A stretch of DNA of 21,769 nucleotides from CAZFHZ01 sp964519015 (GTDB lineage: Bacteria > Blakebacterota > Blakebacteria > Blakebacterales > CAYUVJ01). A program made the position numbers and the translations under genes. The stretch is taken from the NCBI GenBank assembly GCA_964519015.1, contig CAZFHZ010000051.1, positions 1 to 21,769 of the forward strand, in the 5' to 3' direction. The notes under the pieces are model-generated. The model was given only the letters and a program-made list of their open reading frames with translations, was not told the DNA's origin and did no database searches. Position 1 is the first letter of the stretch; every line of letters begins with the position of its first letter. This document shows positions 9,312 to 16,742 of this stretch, piece after piece.

Positions 9312-11074
9312 CGGTCACTCTCCTGGCTGCGGGTCACCAGATCGCCCAGCTTCCCCTCGGTGAAACGGCGGGCCACCTCGGTCACCGCAACCACGGTGGT
9401 CTGGGTGAGCGCCTCGTCGGCGCAGGCCTTCGCCTCGGCGTGGGTGCAGGAACGGATGATCTTCTTGATCTCCGGGAGGAGGTGACCGGTTACGGAGAAC
9501 TCGTCCATGCCCATCCCCACCAGGATCATGGTCGCCAGCGGGTTGGCGCTCATTTCGCCGCAGATCCCCACCCACTTCCCGTGCCGGTGCGCCGCGTCGA
9601 TGGCCAGTTTGATCAGCTTGAGGATGGCCGGGTGGAGTTCCTGATAAAGGTAGGCGACCCGGCTGTTCCCGCGGTCGACCGCGATCGAATACTGGATCAG
9701 GTCGTTGGTGCCGATCGAGAAGAAGTCGACCTCGCGCGCGAGCGCGTCGGCCACCATGAAGGCGGCCGGGAGTTCCATCATGATGCCGACGGGCATGTCC
9801 TCGTCGAAGGGGATCCGATCCCGTCGCAGGCTCTTTTTGGCCTGCTCGAGCGCTTCGCGGGTCTGCTGCAATTCTTCCAGACCGCTGATCATCGGGACCA
9901 GCAGCTTGACGTTGCCGCGCGCGGAAGCCCGCAGGATGGCCCGCAACTGGGTGTTGAACTCCTTCGGGCGGGCCAGGCTGACCCGGATGGCCCGCCACCC
10001 CATAAAGGGATTCCCCTCGGCCGGGGCGTCCCCCAGCAGACCCCACTTGTCGCCGCCCAGATCGAAGGTCCGGATGATGACCGGGTCGGGAGCCACCTGC
10101 TCGACCACCCGGGTGTAGTCGCGGACCTGTTCCTCCTCTTCGGGGAGCCGGCCCCGTTCCAGATAGAAGTACTCCGAGCGGAGCAGGCCGATGCCGCGGG
10201 CCCCGTGCGAGACCGCGGATTCCACTTCATCGGGCAGTTCGATGTTGGCCGAGAGTTCCACCTCCCGCCCGTCCAGGGTGACGGCGGGGAGGTTCTTCAG
10301 CTTGAGCAGGTCCCGTTCCAGATCGGCGAAACGCGCCTTCTGGGCCTCGAAGAACTTGATCAGCCGTTCGTCGGGATTGACCGCCACCTGCCCCGAGGCC
10401 CCGTCCACGGCGATCAGCATGCCGGTACGGATGCGGGCGGTGATCCGGGGCACGCCGGCGACCGCGGGCACCCCCAGGCTGCGGGCCATGATCGCCGCAT
10501 GGCTGGTCCGGCCCCCCGCCTCGGTCACGATGGCCAGCACCTTCCCGGTGTCGAGGTGGGCGGTCTCGGACGGGGTCAGTTCGTCGGTCACCAGGACCAC
10601 CGGCCGGCGCAGGTTGCGCAGGAGTACCCGTCCCGAGGGAGTGAGCTTCTCCAGCACCCGGCGGCGTACGTCTTCGATGTCCACCGACCGCTGCGAGAGG
10701 TATTCGTCGCTCCCCCGCGCCAGGGTGTCGCGCACCCGGACCATGACCTCGTCAAAGGCCGCTTCGGCGTTCCGGCGGGTGGCCCGGATGGAGGCGGGCA
10801 CATCGTCCACCACCATGGTGTCCTGCAGGATCATCAGATGGGCGTCCAGGATGCGTGCCCCTTCGGGGCCCATGCTGCGCTGGAGGGATCCGCGCAGGGC
10901 GGTCACCTCCTCGCGGGCCTGGGCGAGCGCACTCGCATACCGTTCGATCTCGGTCTCGACGGCGTCGGACTCCAGGTCGCGCACTTCGACGCTCAGGTCA
11001 CCCCGGCGCAGCAGATAGGCCTCCCCGACGACGAATCCGGGTGAGGCTGCGATACCGCTGATCATGCGGTCCAT
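9308..11074 (-). CDS. ptsI: PTS enzyme I (phosphoenolpyruvate-protein phosphotransferase)
   Basis: Takes phosphate from PEP and passes it to HPr, the first step of the phosphotransferase system, in the cytoplasm. The 588 residues are near the family norm of 570-590. The phosphorylated His is His192 in GGRTSHAAIMARSLGVPA. The PEP-binding barrel follows with LLRSEYFYLERG (297-308), RTFDLGGDK (335-343), GNPFMGWRAIR (354-364), SIGTNDLIQYS (453-463), and the catalytic Cys505 in GICGEMSANP. RTFDLGGDK and NPFMGWRAIR differ slightly from the common RTLDIGGDK and NPALGLRAIR. GGAG sits five bases before the ATG. The gene follows ptsH after 24 bases and overlaps the isomerase gene by GTGA. Confidence 0.97.
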   Translation of the reverse strand: MDRMISGIAASPGFVVGEAYLLRRGDLSVEVRDLESDAVETEIERYASALAQAREEVTALRGSLQRSMGPEGARILDAHLMILQDTMVVDDVPASIRATRRNAEAAFDEVMVRVRDTLARGSDEYLSQRSVDIEDVRRRVLEKLTPSGRVLLRNLRRPVVLVTDELTPSETAHLDTGKVLAIVTEAGGRTSHAAIMARSLGVPAVAGVPRITARIRTGMLIAVDGASGQVAVNPDERLIKFFEAQKARFADLERDLLKLKNLPAVTLDGREVELSANIELPDEVESAVSHGARGIGLLRSEYFYLERGRLPEEEEQVRDYTRVVEQVAPDPVIIRTFDLGGDKWGLLGDAPAEGNPFMGWRAIRVSLARPKEFNTQLRAILRASARGNVKLLVPMISGLEELQQTREALEQAKKSLRRDRIPFDEDMPVGIMMELPAAFMVADALAREVDFFSIGTNDLIQYSIAVDRGNSRVAYLYQELHPAILKLIKLAIDAAHRHGKWVGICGEMSANPLATMILVGMGMDEFSVTGHLLPEIKKIIRSCTHAEAKACADEALTQTTVVAVTEVARRFTEGKLGDLVTRSQESDR

Positions 11075-11098
11075 GACGACTCCGGCAGGAGGGAGGGA

Positions 11099-11368
11099 TC
11101 AGTCTTCCTGGAAGCCTGATTCTATCAGGGTAGTCAGGGCGTCCAAACAGGCTTGTGCATCATCCCCTTCGGCCTCGAGGCGCAGTTCGGCCCCCTGTTC
11201 GGCCGCGAGCATCATGATTCCCATGATGCTTTTCCCGTTCACGCGCAGGTTGTCCCTTTCCACCCACACTTCGCAACTGAAACGCGCCGAGATCTGAACG
11301 AAGAGCGCCGCCGGCCGAGCATGCAGACCCAGCCGGTTGCGGACGGTGACGGTGCGGAGCAGAGCCAT
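11099..11368 (-). CDS. ptsH: PTS phosphocarrier protein HPr
   Basis: Carries phosphate from enzyme I to the EIIA subunits. It is 89 residues, the usual size. The start is the ATG at 11366-11368, two bases after the EIID stop; a longer frame reading through upstream sequence is an artefact. The active-site His16 lies in NRLGLHARPAA, matching His15 of the family. The regulatory serine (Ser46 in Bacillus numbering) is Ser47 in NGKSIMGIMMLAA. Both are intact, so this is a full HPr and not an NPr-type or Crh-type variant lacking one residue. The serine suggests control by an HPr kinase/phosphorylase, whose gene is not in the window. Its place between EIID and ptsI ties it to this transporter. Confidence 0.97.
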   Translation of the reverse strand: MALLRTVTVRNRLGLHARPAALFVQISARFSCEVWVERDNLRVNGKSIMGIMMLAAEQGAELRLEAEGDDAQACLDALTTLIESGFQED

Positions 11369-11370
11369 CG

Positions 11371-12186
11371 TCAGGCCGCCGCCGTGAGCAGGCAGTAGAG
11401 ACCGATCAGAGCCGCCACCAGCGTCCCGCTCAGCGCCGGGGGGAGATGGAAGCGGCGGAAGAGCAGGGCGAGCGCGGCTCCGACGGTCACCAGAGCGAGC
11501 CCTTCGGTCCCCGAGGGGGTCAGGGGGTGGAGGACCAGGAGGGCCGCCAGCGCCCCGGCCGCCAGGGCGGCCAGCCGTCGGGTCCAGAGGATCAGCCGGC
11601 CGGCCGCCGGTCCACCCACCCGGCGGAAGACCTCCGGTCCCTCCTCCCAGCCCAGACGGAGCCCGTCGGCCCGCAGCACCAGTTGCGGGATGTTGAAGAG
11701 CACCAGCACGACCGGTGCGCCCCAGAGCGGCTCGTGGAACCAGGCGAGCAGTCCGGCCAGCACCGCCAGGGGCATCAGTCCCGCCCAGACCAGCCGGTCC
11801 CCGACGCTCCCGAGCAGACTGCCCAGGGCGCGGCGCAGACGCACCTGCGCCTCGTCGTCGAGCGCTCCCGCCTCCCCCCGGGCTCGGCGCTGCTCGTCCC
11901 GCATCAGCGCCCCGGCGGCGACCCCGGCCACATGCGGGTGGGTATTGAAGTAGTCGAGATGGCGGTGGAGCGCCGCGCGGAGACGCTCCGGCTCCGGGTA
12001 GAGGTCGCGCAGGGCGGGGAGCATCATCGCCGCGAAGCCCAGGTTCTGGAAACCCCGGTAGTTGAATCCGGACTGCACGGCCAGACCCTGGAGGAGGGCG
12101 GCATACCGGCTCGAGTCGCGGATCCGCGGCCCCTCCCCCTCCCCCCCGGTGCCCGGCCGGGCCCCGGCTGTCTCGATCCCGCTCAC
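11371..12186 (-). CDS. PTS mannose-family transporter subunit EIID
   Basis: Membrane subunit of a mannose/fructose/sorbose-family PTS permease, acting with EIIC in the inner membrane. I place the start at GTG 12184-12186, which overlaps the EIIC stop (GTGA) and gives 271 residues, the usual EIID length; the frame is open much further upstream across the EIIC gene, but that is a shadow. Family features include GFNYRGFQNLGFAAMMLPAL near residues 40-60, HLDYFNTHPHVAG, and LGSLLGSVGDRLVWAGLMPL before the first of several hydrophobic segments near the C-terminus. The N-terminal ~30 residues are Gly- and Glu-rich and low in complexity. Only the two membrane subunits are found here; the EIIA and EIIB that phosphorylate the sugar must lie elsewhere if the system works. 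Confidence 0.9.
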   Translation of the reverse strand: MSGIETAGARPGTGGEGEGPRIRDSSRYAALLQGLAVQSGFNYRGFQNLGFAAMMLPALRDLYPEPERLRAALHRHLDYFNTHPHVAGVAAGALMRDEQRRARGEAGALDDEAQVRLRRALGSLLGSVGDRLVWAGLMPLAVLAGLLAWFHEPLWGAPVVLVLFNIPQLVLRADGLRLGWEEGPEVFRRVGGPAAGRLILWTRRLAALAAGALAALLVLHPLTPSGTEGLALVTVGAALALLFRRFHLPPALSGTLVAALIGLYCLLTAAA

Positions 12187-12866
12187 AGCAGCAGCGCCCC
12201 CACCCCGCCGAAACAGGCACCGGCCACCAGCCAGAGGATCAGGCGTCGTTCGAGGAAGAGCCCGAGCACGTTGACCAGCCCGGCCGCGATCATGCCCGCC
12301 AGCAGGGCATAGGGGGGTAACCGCCAGCCGGGCAAGGCTCCGGCGGCCAGGGCGGCCAGTCCGGCCAGGGCCGCGCAGACCGTCCCCAACATCGCCCCGC
12401 GCAGCGCCGACAGACCGATCCCGGCGGCCAGGAAGCGCCGCAGGCGGCCCGGTCCGTGACGCTCGACGGCGGCCAGCGCCCGCTCCGCGAGACGCTCCTG
12501 CAGACCGACCTGGAGCTTGATAAGCAGCCCGCCGACCGTCGCGGCGGGAGCAGCGATGAGCAGCATCAGCAGGGCGGCCAGGCCCAGGTCGAAGGTGCGC
12601 TCCCCGCCCAGGGCGATGATGAGACCACCGGCCAGCCCGGCCGCGACCGGTCCCATGTCGGGGAAGATCCCGGTGCCCACCGGGAGTTCGGAGAAGCGGA
12701 GCAGCTGCAGGAGCGCGCCGACCCAGGCCCCTTCGAGGGGGGAACCGAGCGCGGCGCCCACCAGGGAGGCGATCACCAGCGGCTGGTAGAACATTCCCTG
12801 GAAGAAGTCGTAAGTGTCCACGGCGGCCACCGCGGCGAGCGCGGCGACGATCAGCCAAGCGCTCAT
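12183..12866 (-). CDS. PTS mannose-family transporter subunit EIIC
   Basis: Polytopic inner-membrane subunit forming the sugar channel with EIID. It is 227 residues, rather short against the usual ~250-270, and almost wholly hydrophobic with about six to seven helices. The stretch QPLVIASLVGAALGS followed by GAWVGALLQLL and LPVGTGIFPDMG matches the conserved RPLVxxxLVGxxLGD...G...GAxxEL...VGxxxPPD pattern of mannose-type EIIC proteins, though QP replaces RP and several acidic positions differ. The ATG overlaps the lolA stop (ATGA), and its own stop overlaps the EIID start (GTGA). The sugar cannot be read from sequence. Placement directly after lolA, with no EIIA or EIIB gene before it, is unusual for the family. 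Confidence 0.85.
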   Translation of the reverse strand: MSAWLIVAALAAVAAVDTYDFFQGMFYQPLVIASLVGAALGSPLEGAWVGALLQLLRFSELPVGTGIFPDMGPVAAGLAGGLIIALGGERTFDLGLAALLMLLIAAPAATVGGLLIKLQVGLQERLAERALAAVERHGPGRLRRFLAAGIGLSALRGAMLGTVCAALAGLAALAAGALPGWRLPPYALLAGMIAAGLVNVLGLFLERRLILWLVAGACFGGVGALLL

Positions 12867-13531
12867 CGCGGCCTGCCGGGCGGCCGCAGGTCCACCACCG
12901 TGACTCCATCCGGCGCTTGGAAGGTGAAGAGGGCGGGGTCCTGCGGGGCGATGACGACCTCATCGAGCACGTAGCGATGGTTGTTCCCGGCACCATCCCG
13001 GTATTCGAGCCGCATCACCAGCAGGTCGCGCACGTCCACCCAGACATCCAGCGCGCGGGGATCGGCCTCGCTCGTCCGCTCCAGGTGGAGCACCGCCATG
13101 CGCAGCCGGCCGAGCCGCTCCTCCCGCACCCAGCCGGCCGTCACCTCCTCGGTATAGGCGGAAAAGAGCTGACCGGGCGTGACGACCCCCCGGGCGGGAT
13201 CCACCCGGTCGATCACCACCTGTTTCTGGGCGGGGGTGTACTGCCAGATGTTCCGGCCGTCGGAGACGATGGTCACATCTCCGGTCTCGATGCGTACACT
13301 GTCGCGCCCGGCCAGCCGGAGCGTCCCCTTCGTGGTCTGGGTCTCACCCGCCAGCACCCACTCGAAGGTGTGGGTGATCTTCGCCTCCAGACCGGGGATG
13401 GTCCGCCAGCGTTCCCGCAGCTGACCGAGCAGCCGGGCGGTCTCTGCGGCGCTGCCGGCCTGGGCGGAAACCCCGGCCGGCCGGGCGAGGAGCAGCAGCA
13501 GTGCGAGCAGTGTCGTACCCATGGTCCTCAT
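12863..13531 (-). CDS. lolA: Outer-membrane lipoprotein carrier LolA-like protein
   Basis: A periplasmic chaperone of this family takes lipoproteins from the inner to the outer membrane. The 222 residues begin with a signal peptide, a long Leu run followed by GVSA (cleavage near residue 23). The mature protein has the LolA pattern: an early LRERWRTIPGLEAKITHTF, GTLRLAGRDSVRIE, ISDG-like IVSDGRNIWQY (residues near 87-97), LFSAYTEE, and a late DVWVDVRDLLVMRLEYRD strand pair ending in LFTFQAPDGVTVVDL. The position between ftsK and other genes recalls the lolA-ftsK neighbourhood of many diderms. An ATG at residue 4 is an alternative start. The ATGA overlap with ftsK implies coupling. Confidence 0.88.
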   Translation of the reverse strand: MRTMGTTLLALLLLLARPAGVSAQAGSAAETARLLGQLRERWRTIPGLEAKITHTFEWVLAGETQTTKGTLRLAGRDSVRIETGDVTIVSDGRNIWQYTPAQKQVVIDRVDPARGVVTPGQLFSAYTEEVTAGWVREERLGRLRMAVLHLERTSEADPRALDVWVDVRDLLVMRLEYRDGAGNNHRYVLDEVVIAPQDPALFTFQAPDGVTVVDLRPPGRPR

Positions 13532-15906
13532 CGCATCCCTCCCCAGGGAAGGTCGTCCAGCTGCTCCGCGGTCAGCAGGACCTCCCGGGCCTTGGTACCG
13601 TCGGGGGGACCTACCACCCCCAGCATCTCGAGCTGGTCCATCATCCGCGCGGCCCGGGTGTAGCCCACGCCCAGGCGGCGCTGGATGAGACTGATGGAAC
13701 CCTGGTCGTGGGTGACTACTACAATCGCCGCCTCCCGCAACTGCCCGTCCAGTCTCTCCCCGGCCGCGCCCATCACTCCACCTTCGAGCCCCTGCGGGGC
13801 GAAGATGTCCATCTCCTCGGTTTCCAACCGCTGACCGCCTACGAAGTTCACCAGCCGTTCGATCTCATCATTGGAGAGGAAGGCCCCGTGGATGCGCTGT
13901 GGTTCCACGAACGAGGGGTTGGTGTAGAGCATGTCCCCCTTCCCCAGCAGCTTCTCCGCACCGTTGACGTCGAGGATGGTCCGTGAGTCGGTCTTGGAGG
14001 GGACCTGGAAGGCGATGCGCGAGGAGAAGTTGGCCTTGATCGGACCGGTGATCACATCCACCGAGGGACGCTGGGTGGCCAGCACCAGGTGGAGCCCGAC
14101 CGCCCGCGCCTTCTGCGCGATGCGCTGGATCAGGGTCTCGATGTCCGCCGAGGAGGACATCATCAGGTCGGCCAGCTCGTCGATGACGATGACCAGGTAG
14201 GGAAGACTCGAGGGGATGTCCGCCGTCTCCTCCTCCCTCTCTTCCGCTTCCGCCCGCAGCCGGCTCACCTTGGCGTTGAACTGGTCGAGGTCCCGGCACA
14301 TGAAGCGGGCCAGCAGGTCGAACCGCTCCTCCATCTCCAGTACCGCCCAGCGCAGCGCGTCGACCGCCTTCTTCGGGTCGATCACCACCGGGGTGATCAA
14401 GTGGGGGATTCGGTTGTAGATGCCCAGCTCCAGCATCTTCGGGTCGACCAGGATGAGCCGGCAGCGTTCCGGACCCATGCGGTAGAGCAGGCTGGCGATC
14501 AGCACGTTGATGCAGACGCTTTTGCCCGACCCGGTCGTGCCGGCGATGAGCAGGTGGGGCATGGATCCCAGGTCGACCGTGAAGGGCTCGCCGTTGATGG
14601 TATTCCCCAGGGCGATCGGCAGCCGGAAGTCGGCGGCGGCGAAGGAGGGGGACTCCAGGATCTCGCGCAGGCGGACGATGCGGGGCTTCGGGTTGGGGAT
14701 CTCGACGCCCACCGCGGCCTTGCCGGGGATCGGGGCGACGATGCGGATACGCTTGGCCCGCATGGCCAGCGCCAGGTCGTCGGCCAGGTTGACGATCTGG
14801 TTGACCTTCACCCCGGAGGCGGGCTTGACCTCGAAGCGGGTGATGACCGGACCGGTCTGCCAGCCGGTGACTTCCGCCTGCACCCCGAAGGAGAGCAGTT
14901 TCTCCTGCAGCAGAGTAGCCTCCTGGCGCAGGGTTTCTTCGTCGGGACCCATCTCCTCGGCCTTGGGGAGGGCGAAGATGTCGAGCGGCGGTGCGGTGTA
15001 GGCATCGGCATCCCGGGGAGGCGGCGGAAGGGGGGGCAGAGGCGGTTCCGGGGGTGCCGGTTCCGGTTCCTCGATCCCGGTGACCGGCGGCTCCTCCTCA
15101 GCCGTGGGTTCGACCGGACCGAGGGTCATCGTCTCCGGCGGCCGGGGTGGCTCCTCGGAACGCTCCCCGACAGCAGCTGCGGTGACCTCTTCGGCCACCG
15201 GGCGGCGGCGCGGCCGGAGCGGCCATCGTATCTTGGCCAGCCGGGCCAGGATCCATCGGGCTGCCGTGCGCGCGCCGGCAACCGATCGGACGAAGATGCG
15301 TATGAGGATCCGGCCGACGGCGACCAGGGCACTCCCGAGGGCGGCCAGTCCGGCCGCGATCCGGCTCGGTCGCAATCCGAAGGCGGCCATCAGGAAGAGC
15401 AGGAGCAGGACCAGCCAGATCAGCGGTGCGCCCACCGGGCCGATCTGGGTGACCAGCAGACCGGCGGTGGAACCGGCCAGGGTACCGGCCAGGTCGTAGG
15501 AGATCTCCGGGTTGACCAGGAAGTGGGGGAAAGCCAGGAGCACGCTGAGGAAAAACTGGATCCCCAGCAGGCGCACCGAGGCCACCAACACGCTCCGGTC
15601 CACCGTCTGCCGGAGCAGCCGCCAACCCCAGAGGAGGAACACCACGATCGTCAACAGCGGGGGGAGGCGGCCGAACAGGTGGACGAAGGCATAGGCCGTC
15701 CGTGCCCCGATCGGACCCATCCAGTTGTGCGGCGGTCCGCCGGAGGAATCGAAGGCGGGGGGGTCGGTCGGGCTGTAGGAGAGCAGGGCCAGGAGCAGGA
15801 AGAACGCCATGAACAGCACGAGCACCCCGAGCGCCTCGCTCCGGTATCCCGGGGCGTCGGGCGTTCGACGCTTCCTGCGGCCCCCCCGTTTCATGCCGTC
15901 GGCCAT
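13528..15906 (-). CDS. ftsK: DNA translocase FtsK/SpoIIIE
   Basis: Pumps chromosomal DNA at the division septum and supports terminus resolution. The 792 residues carry a basic N-terminus, about four membrane helices (near 24-45, 80-98, 108-131 and 138-176), a Pro/Glu-rich linker (about 250-300), the alpha domain with VTGWQTGPVITRFEV (346-360), and the motor: Walker A GTTGSGKS (456-463), Walker B YLVIVIDELADL (570-581), TQRPSVDVITGPIKANF. The C-terminal winged-helix gamma domain (about 725-780), including GSISLIQRRLGVGYTRAA, recognises KOPS-type sites. The linker is short, so this resembles SpoIIIE-sized proteins and not the very long E. coli FtsK. GAGGGG lies five bases before the ATG. It heads the chain leading to lolA and the PTS genes. 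Confidence 0.96.
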   Translation of the reverse strand: MADGMKRGGRRKRRTPDAPGYRSEALGVLVLFMAFFLLLALLSYSPTDPPAFDSSGGPPHNWMGPIGARTAYAFVHLFGRLPPLLTIVVFLLWGWRLLRQTVDRSVLVASVRLLGIQFFLSVLLAFPHFLVNPEISYDLAGTLAGSTAGLLVTQIGPVGAPLIWLVLLLLFLMAAFGLRPSRIAAGLAALGSALVAVGRILIRIFVRSVAGARTAARWILARLAKIRWPLRPRRRPVAEEVTAAAVGERSEEPPRPPETMTLGPVEPTAEEEPPVTGIEEPEPAPPEPPLPPLPPPPRDADAYTAPPLDIFALPKAEEMGPDEETLRQEATLLQEKLLSFGVQAEVTGWQTGPVITRFEVKPASGVKVNQIVNLADDLALAMRAKRIRIVAPIPGKAAVGVEIPNPKPRIVRLREILESPSFAAADFRLPIALGNTINGEPFTVDLGSMPHLLIAGTTGSGKSVCINVLIASLLYRMGPERCRLILVDPKMLELGIYNRIPHLITPVVIDPKKAVDALRWAVLEMEERFDLLARFMCRDLDQFNAKVSRLRAEAEEREEETADIPSSLPYLVIVIDELADLMMSSSADIETLIQRIAQKARAVGLHLVLATQRPSVDVITGPIKANFSSRIAFQVPSKTDSRTILDVNGAEKLLGKGDMLYTNPSFVEPQRIHGAFLSNDEIERLVNFVGGQRLETEEMDIFAPQGLEGGVMGAAGERLDGQLREAAIVVVTHDQGSISLIQRRLGVGYTRAARMMDQLEMLGVVGPPDGTKAREVLLTAEQLDDLPWGGMR

Positions 15907-15988
15907 GGAGACCCCTCGGGATGCGTTCGTGCGCGGTCGGATACCCCTGCTGGCAGTATCTTCACGGACCCTGACAGGGCCCGCAGGA

Positions 15989-16717
15989 TCAGCTGTCCGC
16001 CCTCACGATCATGCGCTCCCACAGCAGACCGAGCACGGGTTGGGCGTCCACATCGGCACAGAGGAAGAGGTCGTCTCCGAAGCCTTTCTCCTCGAGGGTC
16101 CGGCCCCAGGCCGACTGGCGCAGGATGCGCAGCGGGGTTCTGGGGGACCGCCGGCCGATCTCGAGGGCGACCCAGGCCCCGTCGTTCAGCGGGATCGTTT
16201 CCTGCCCGGTCCGCGCAGCAAGCCGGTGGAGGAGATGGCCGGCGAACGCGGCGTCCTCCAGGGCGAACCCGCCTTCATGCCCGGAACAGACGAAGGCCAC
16301 CCGACGCTCGCCCGCCAGTGTCTCGACCAGCCGCGTGAGGTTGACGTAACCGCCGATCAGCACCCGGCCCGCCGCGCGGGCACGGAGGATGGCCCGCGTC
16401 CCGTTGGTGGTCGCCATCACCAGCAGACGGTCCCGGACCGCCTCGGGGGTGTACTCCGACGGCGAGTTCCCCAGGTCACACCCGGCCACCCGGTGTCCGT
16501 CATACTCGGCGCAGAGCAGCACATCATCCCGCCCCAGTTTGACCGCCAGCTCGGTGGCGGCTTCCAGACTCTCGGCCGGGATGACGCCCCGGGCCCCGGC
16601 GGCCAGGGCGGTCAGGATGCTGGTGGTGGCGCGCAACACATCGATAACGACCACCGGCAGTCCGCGGACGGCCTCCTCGCGAAGCTGATCGGGTTGGAAG
16701 TAGACAAGGGCTTCCAT
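15989..16717 (-). CDS. comB: ComB family 2-phosphosulfolactate phosphatase-like protein
   Basis: ComB hydrolyses 2-phosphosulfolactate to sulfolactate in methanogen coenzyme M synthesis; bacterial homologues are widespread and their substrate is often unproved. The 242 residues match the family: VVVIDVLRATTSILTALAAG (22-41), GNSPSEYTPEAV, ATTNGTRAI, and FVCSGHEGGFALEDAAFAG, where acidic and Ser/Gly residues bind magnesium and phosphate. There is no strong ribosome site before the ATG at 16717. It lies 25 bases after the gcvT stop and 82 bases before ftsK. No comA or comC is in the window, so coenzyme M synthesis is not implied. The family call is good, the physiological role open. Confidence 0.87.
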   Translation of the reverse strand: MEALVYFQPDQLREEAVRGLPVVVIDVLRATTSILTALAAGARGVIPAESLEAATELAVKLGRDDVLLCAEYDGHRVAGCDLGNSPSEYTPEAVRDRLLVMATTNGTRAILRARAAGRVLIGGYVNLTRLVETLAGERRVAFVCSGHEGGFALEDAAFAGHLLHRLAARTGQETIPLNDGAWVALEIGRRSPRTPLRILRQSAWGRTLEEKGFGDDLFLCADVDAQPVLGLLWERMIVRADS

Positions 16718-16742
16718 ACTCAGTGAGCCGGGGCCGCTCCCT

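Noticed and set aside
11369..12220. Long upstream extension of the HPr frame (373 codons in total)
   Set aside because: The extension overlaps EIID in another frame and is compositionally biased (Arg, Gly, Pro). The ATG at 11368 gives an exact-length HPr two bases after the EIID stop.
12187..12996. Upstream extension of the EIID frame across the EIIC gene
   Set aside because: EIIC is a recognised membrane protein in the other frame, and the GTG at 12186 gives a normal EIID length with a standard overlap.
15907..15988. GGGCCC/GGGTCC foldback between comB and ftsK as a terminator
   Set aside because: The stem is only six pairs with a G-T pair, and no T-run follows; too weak to call.
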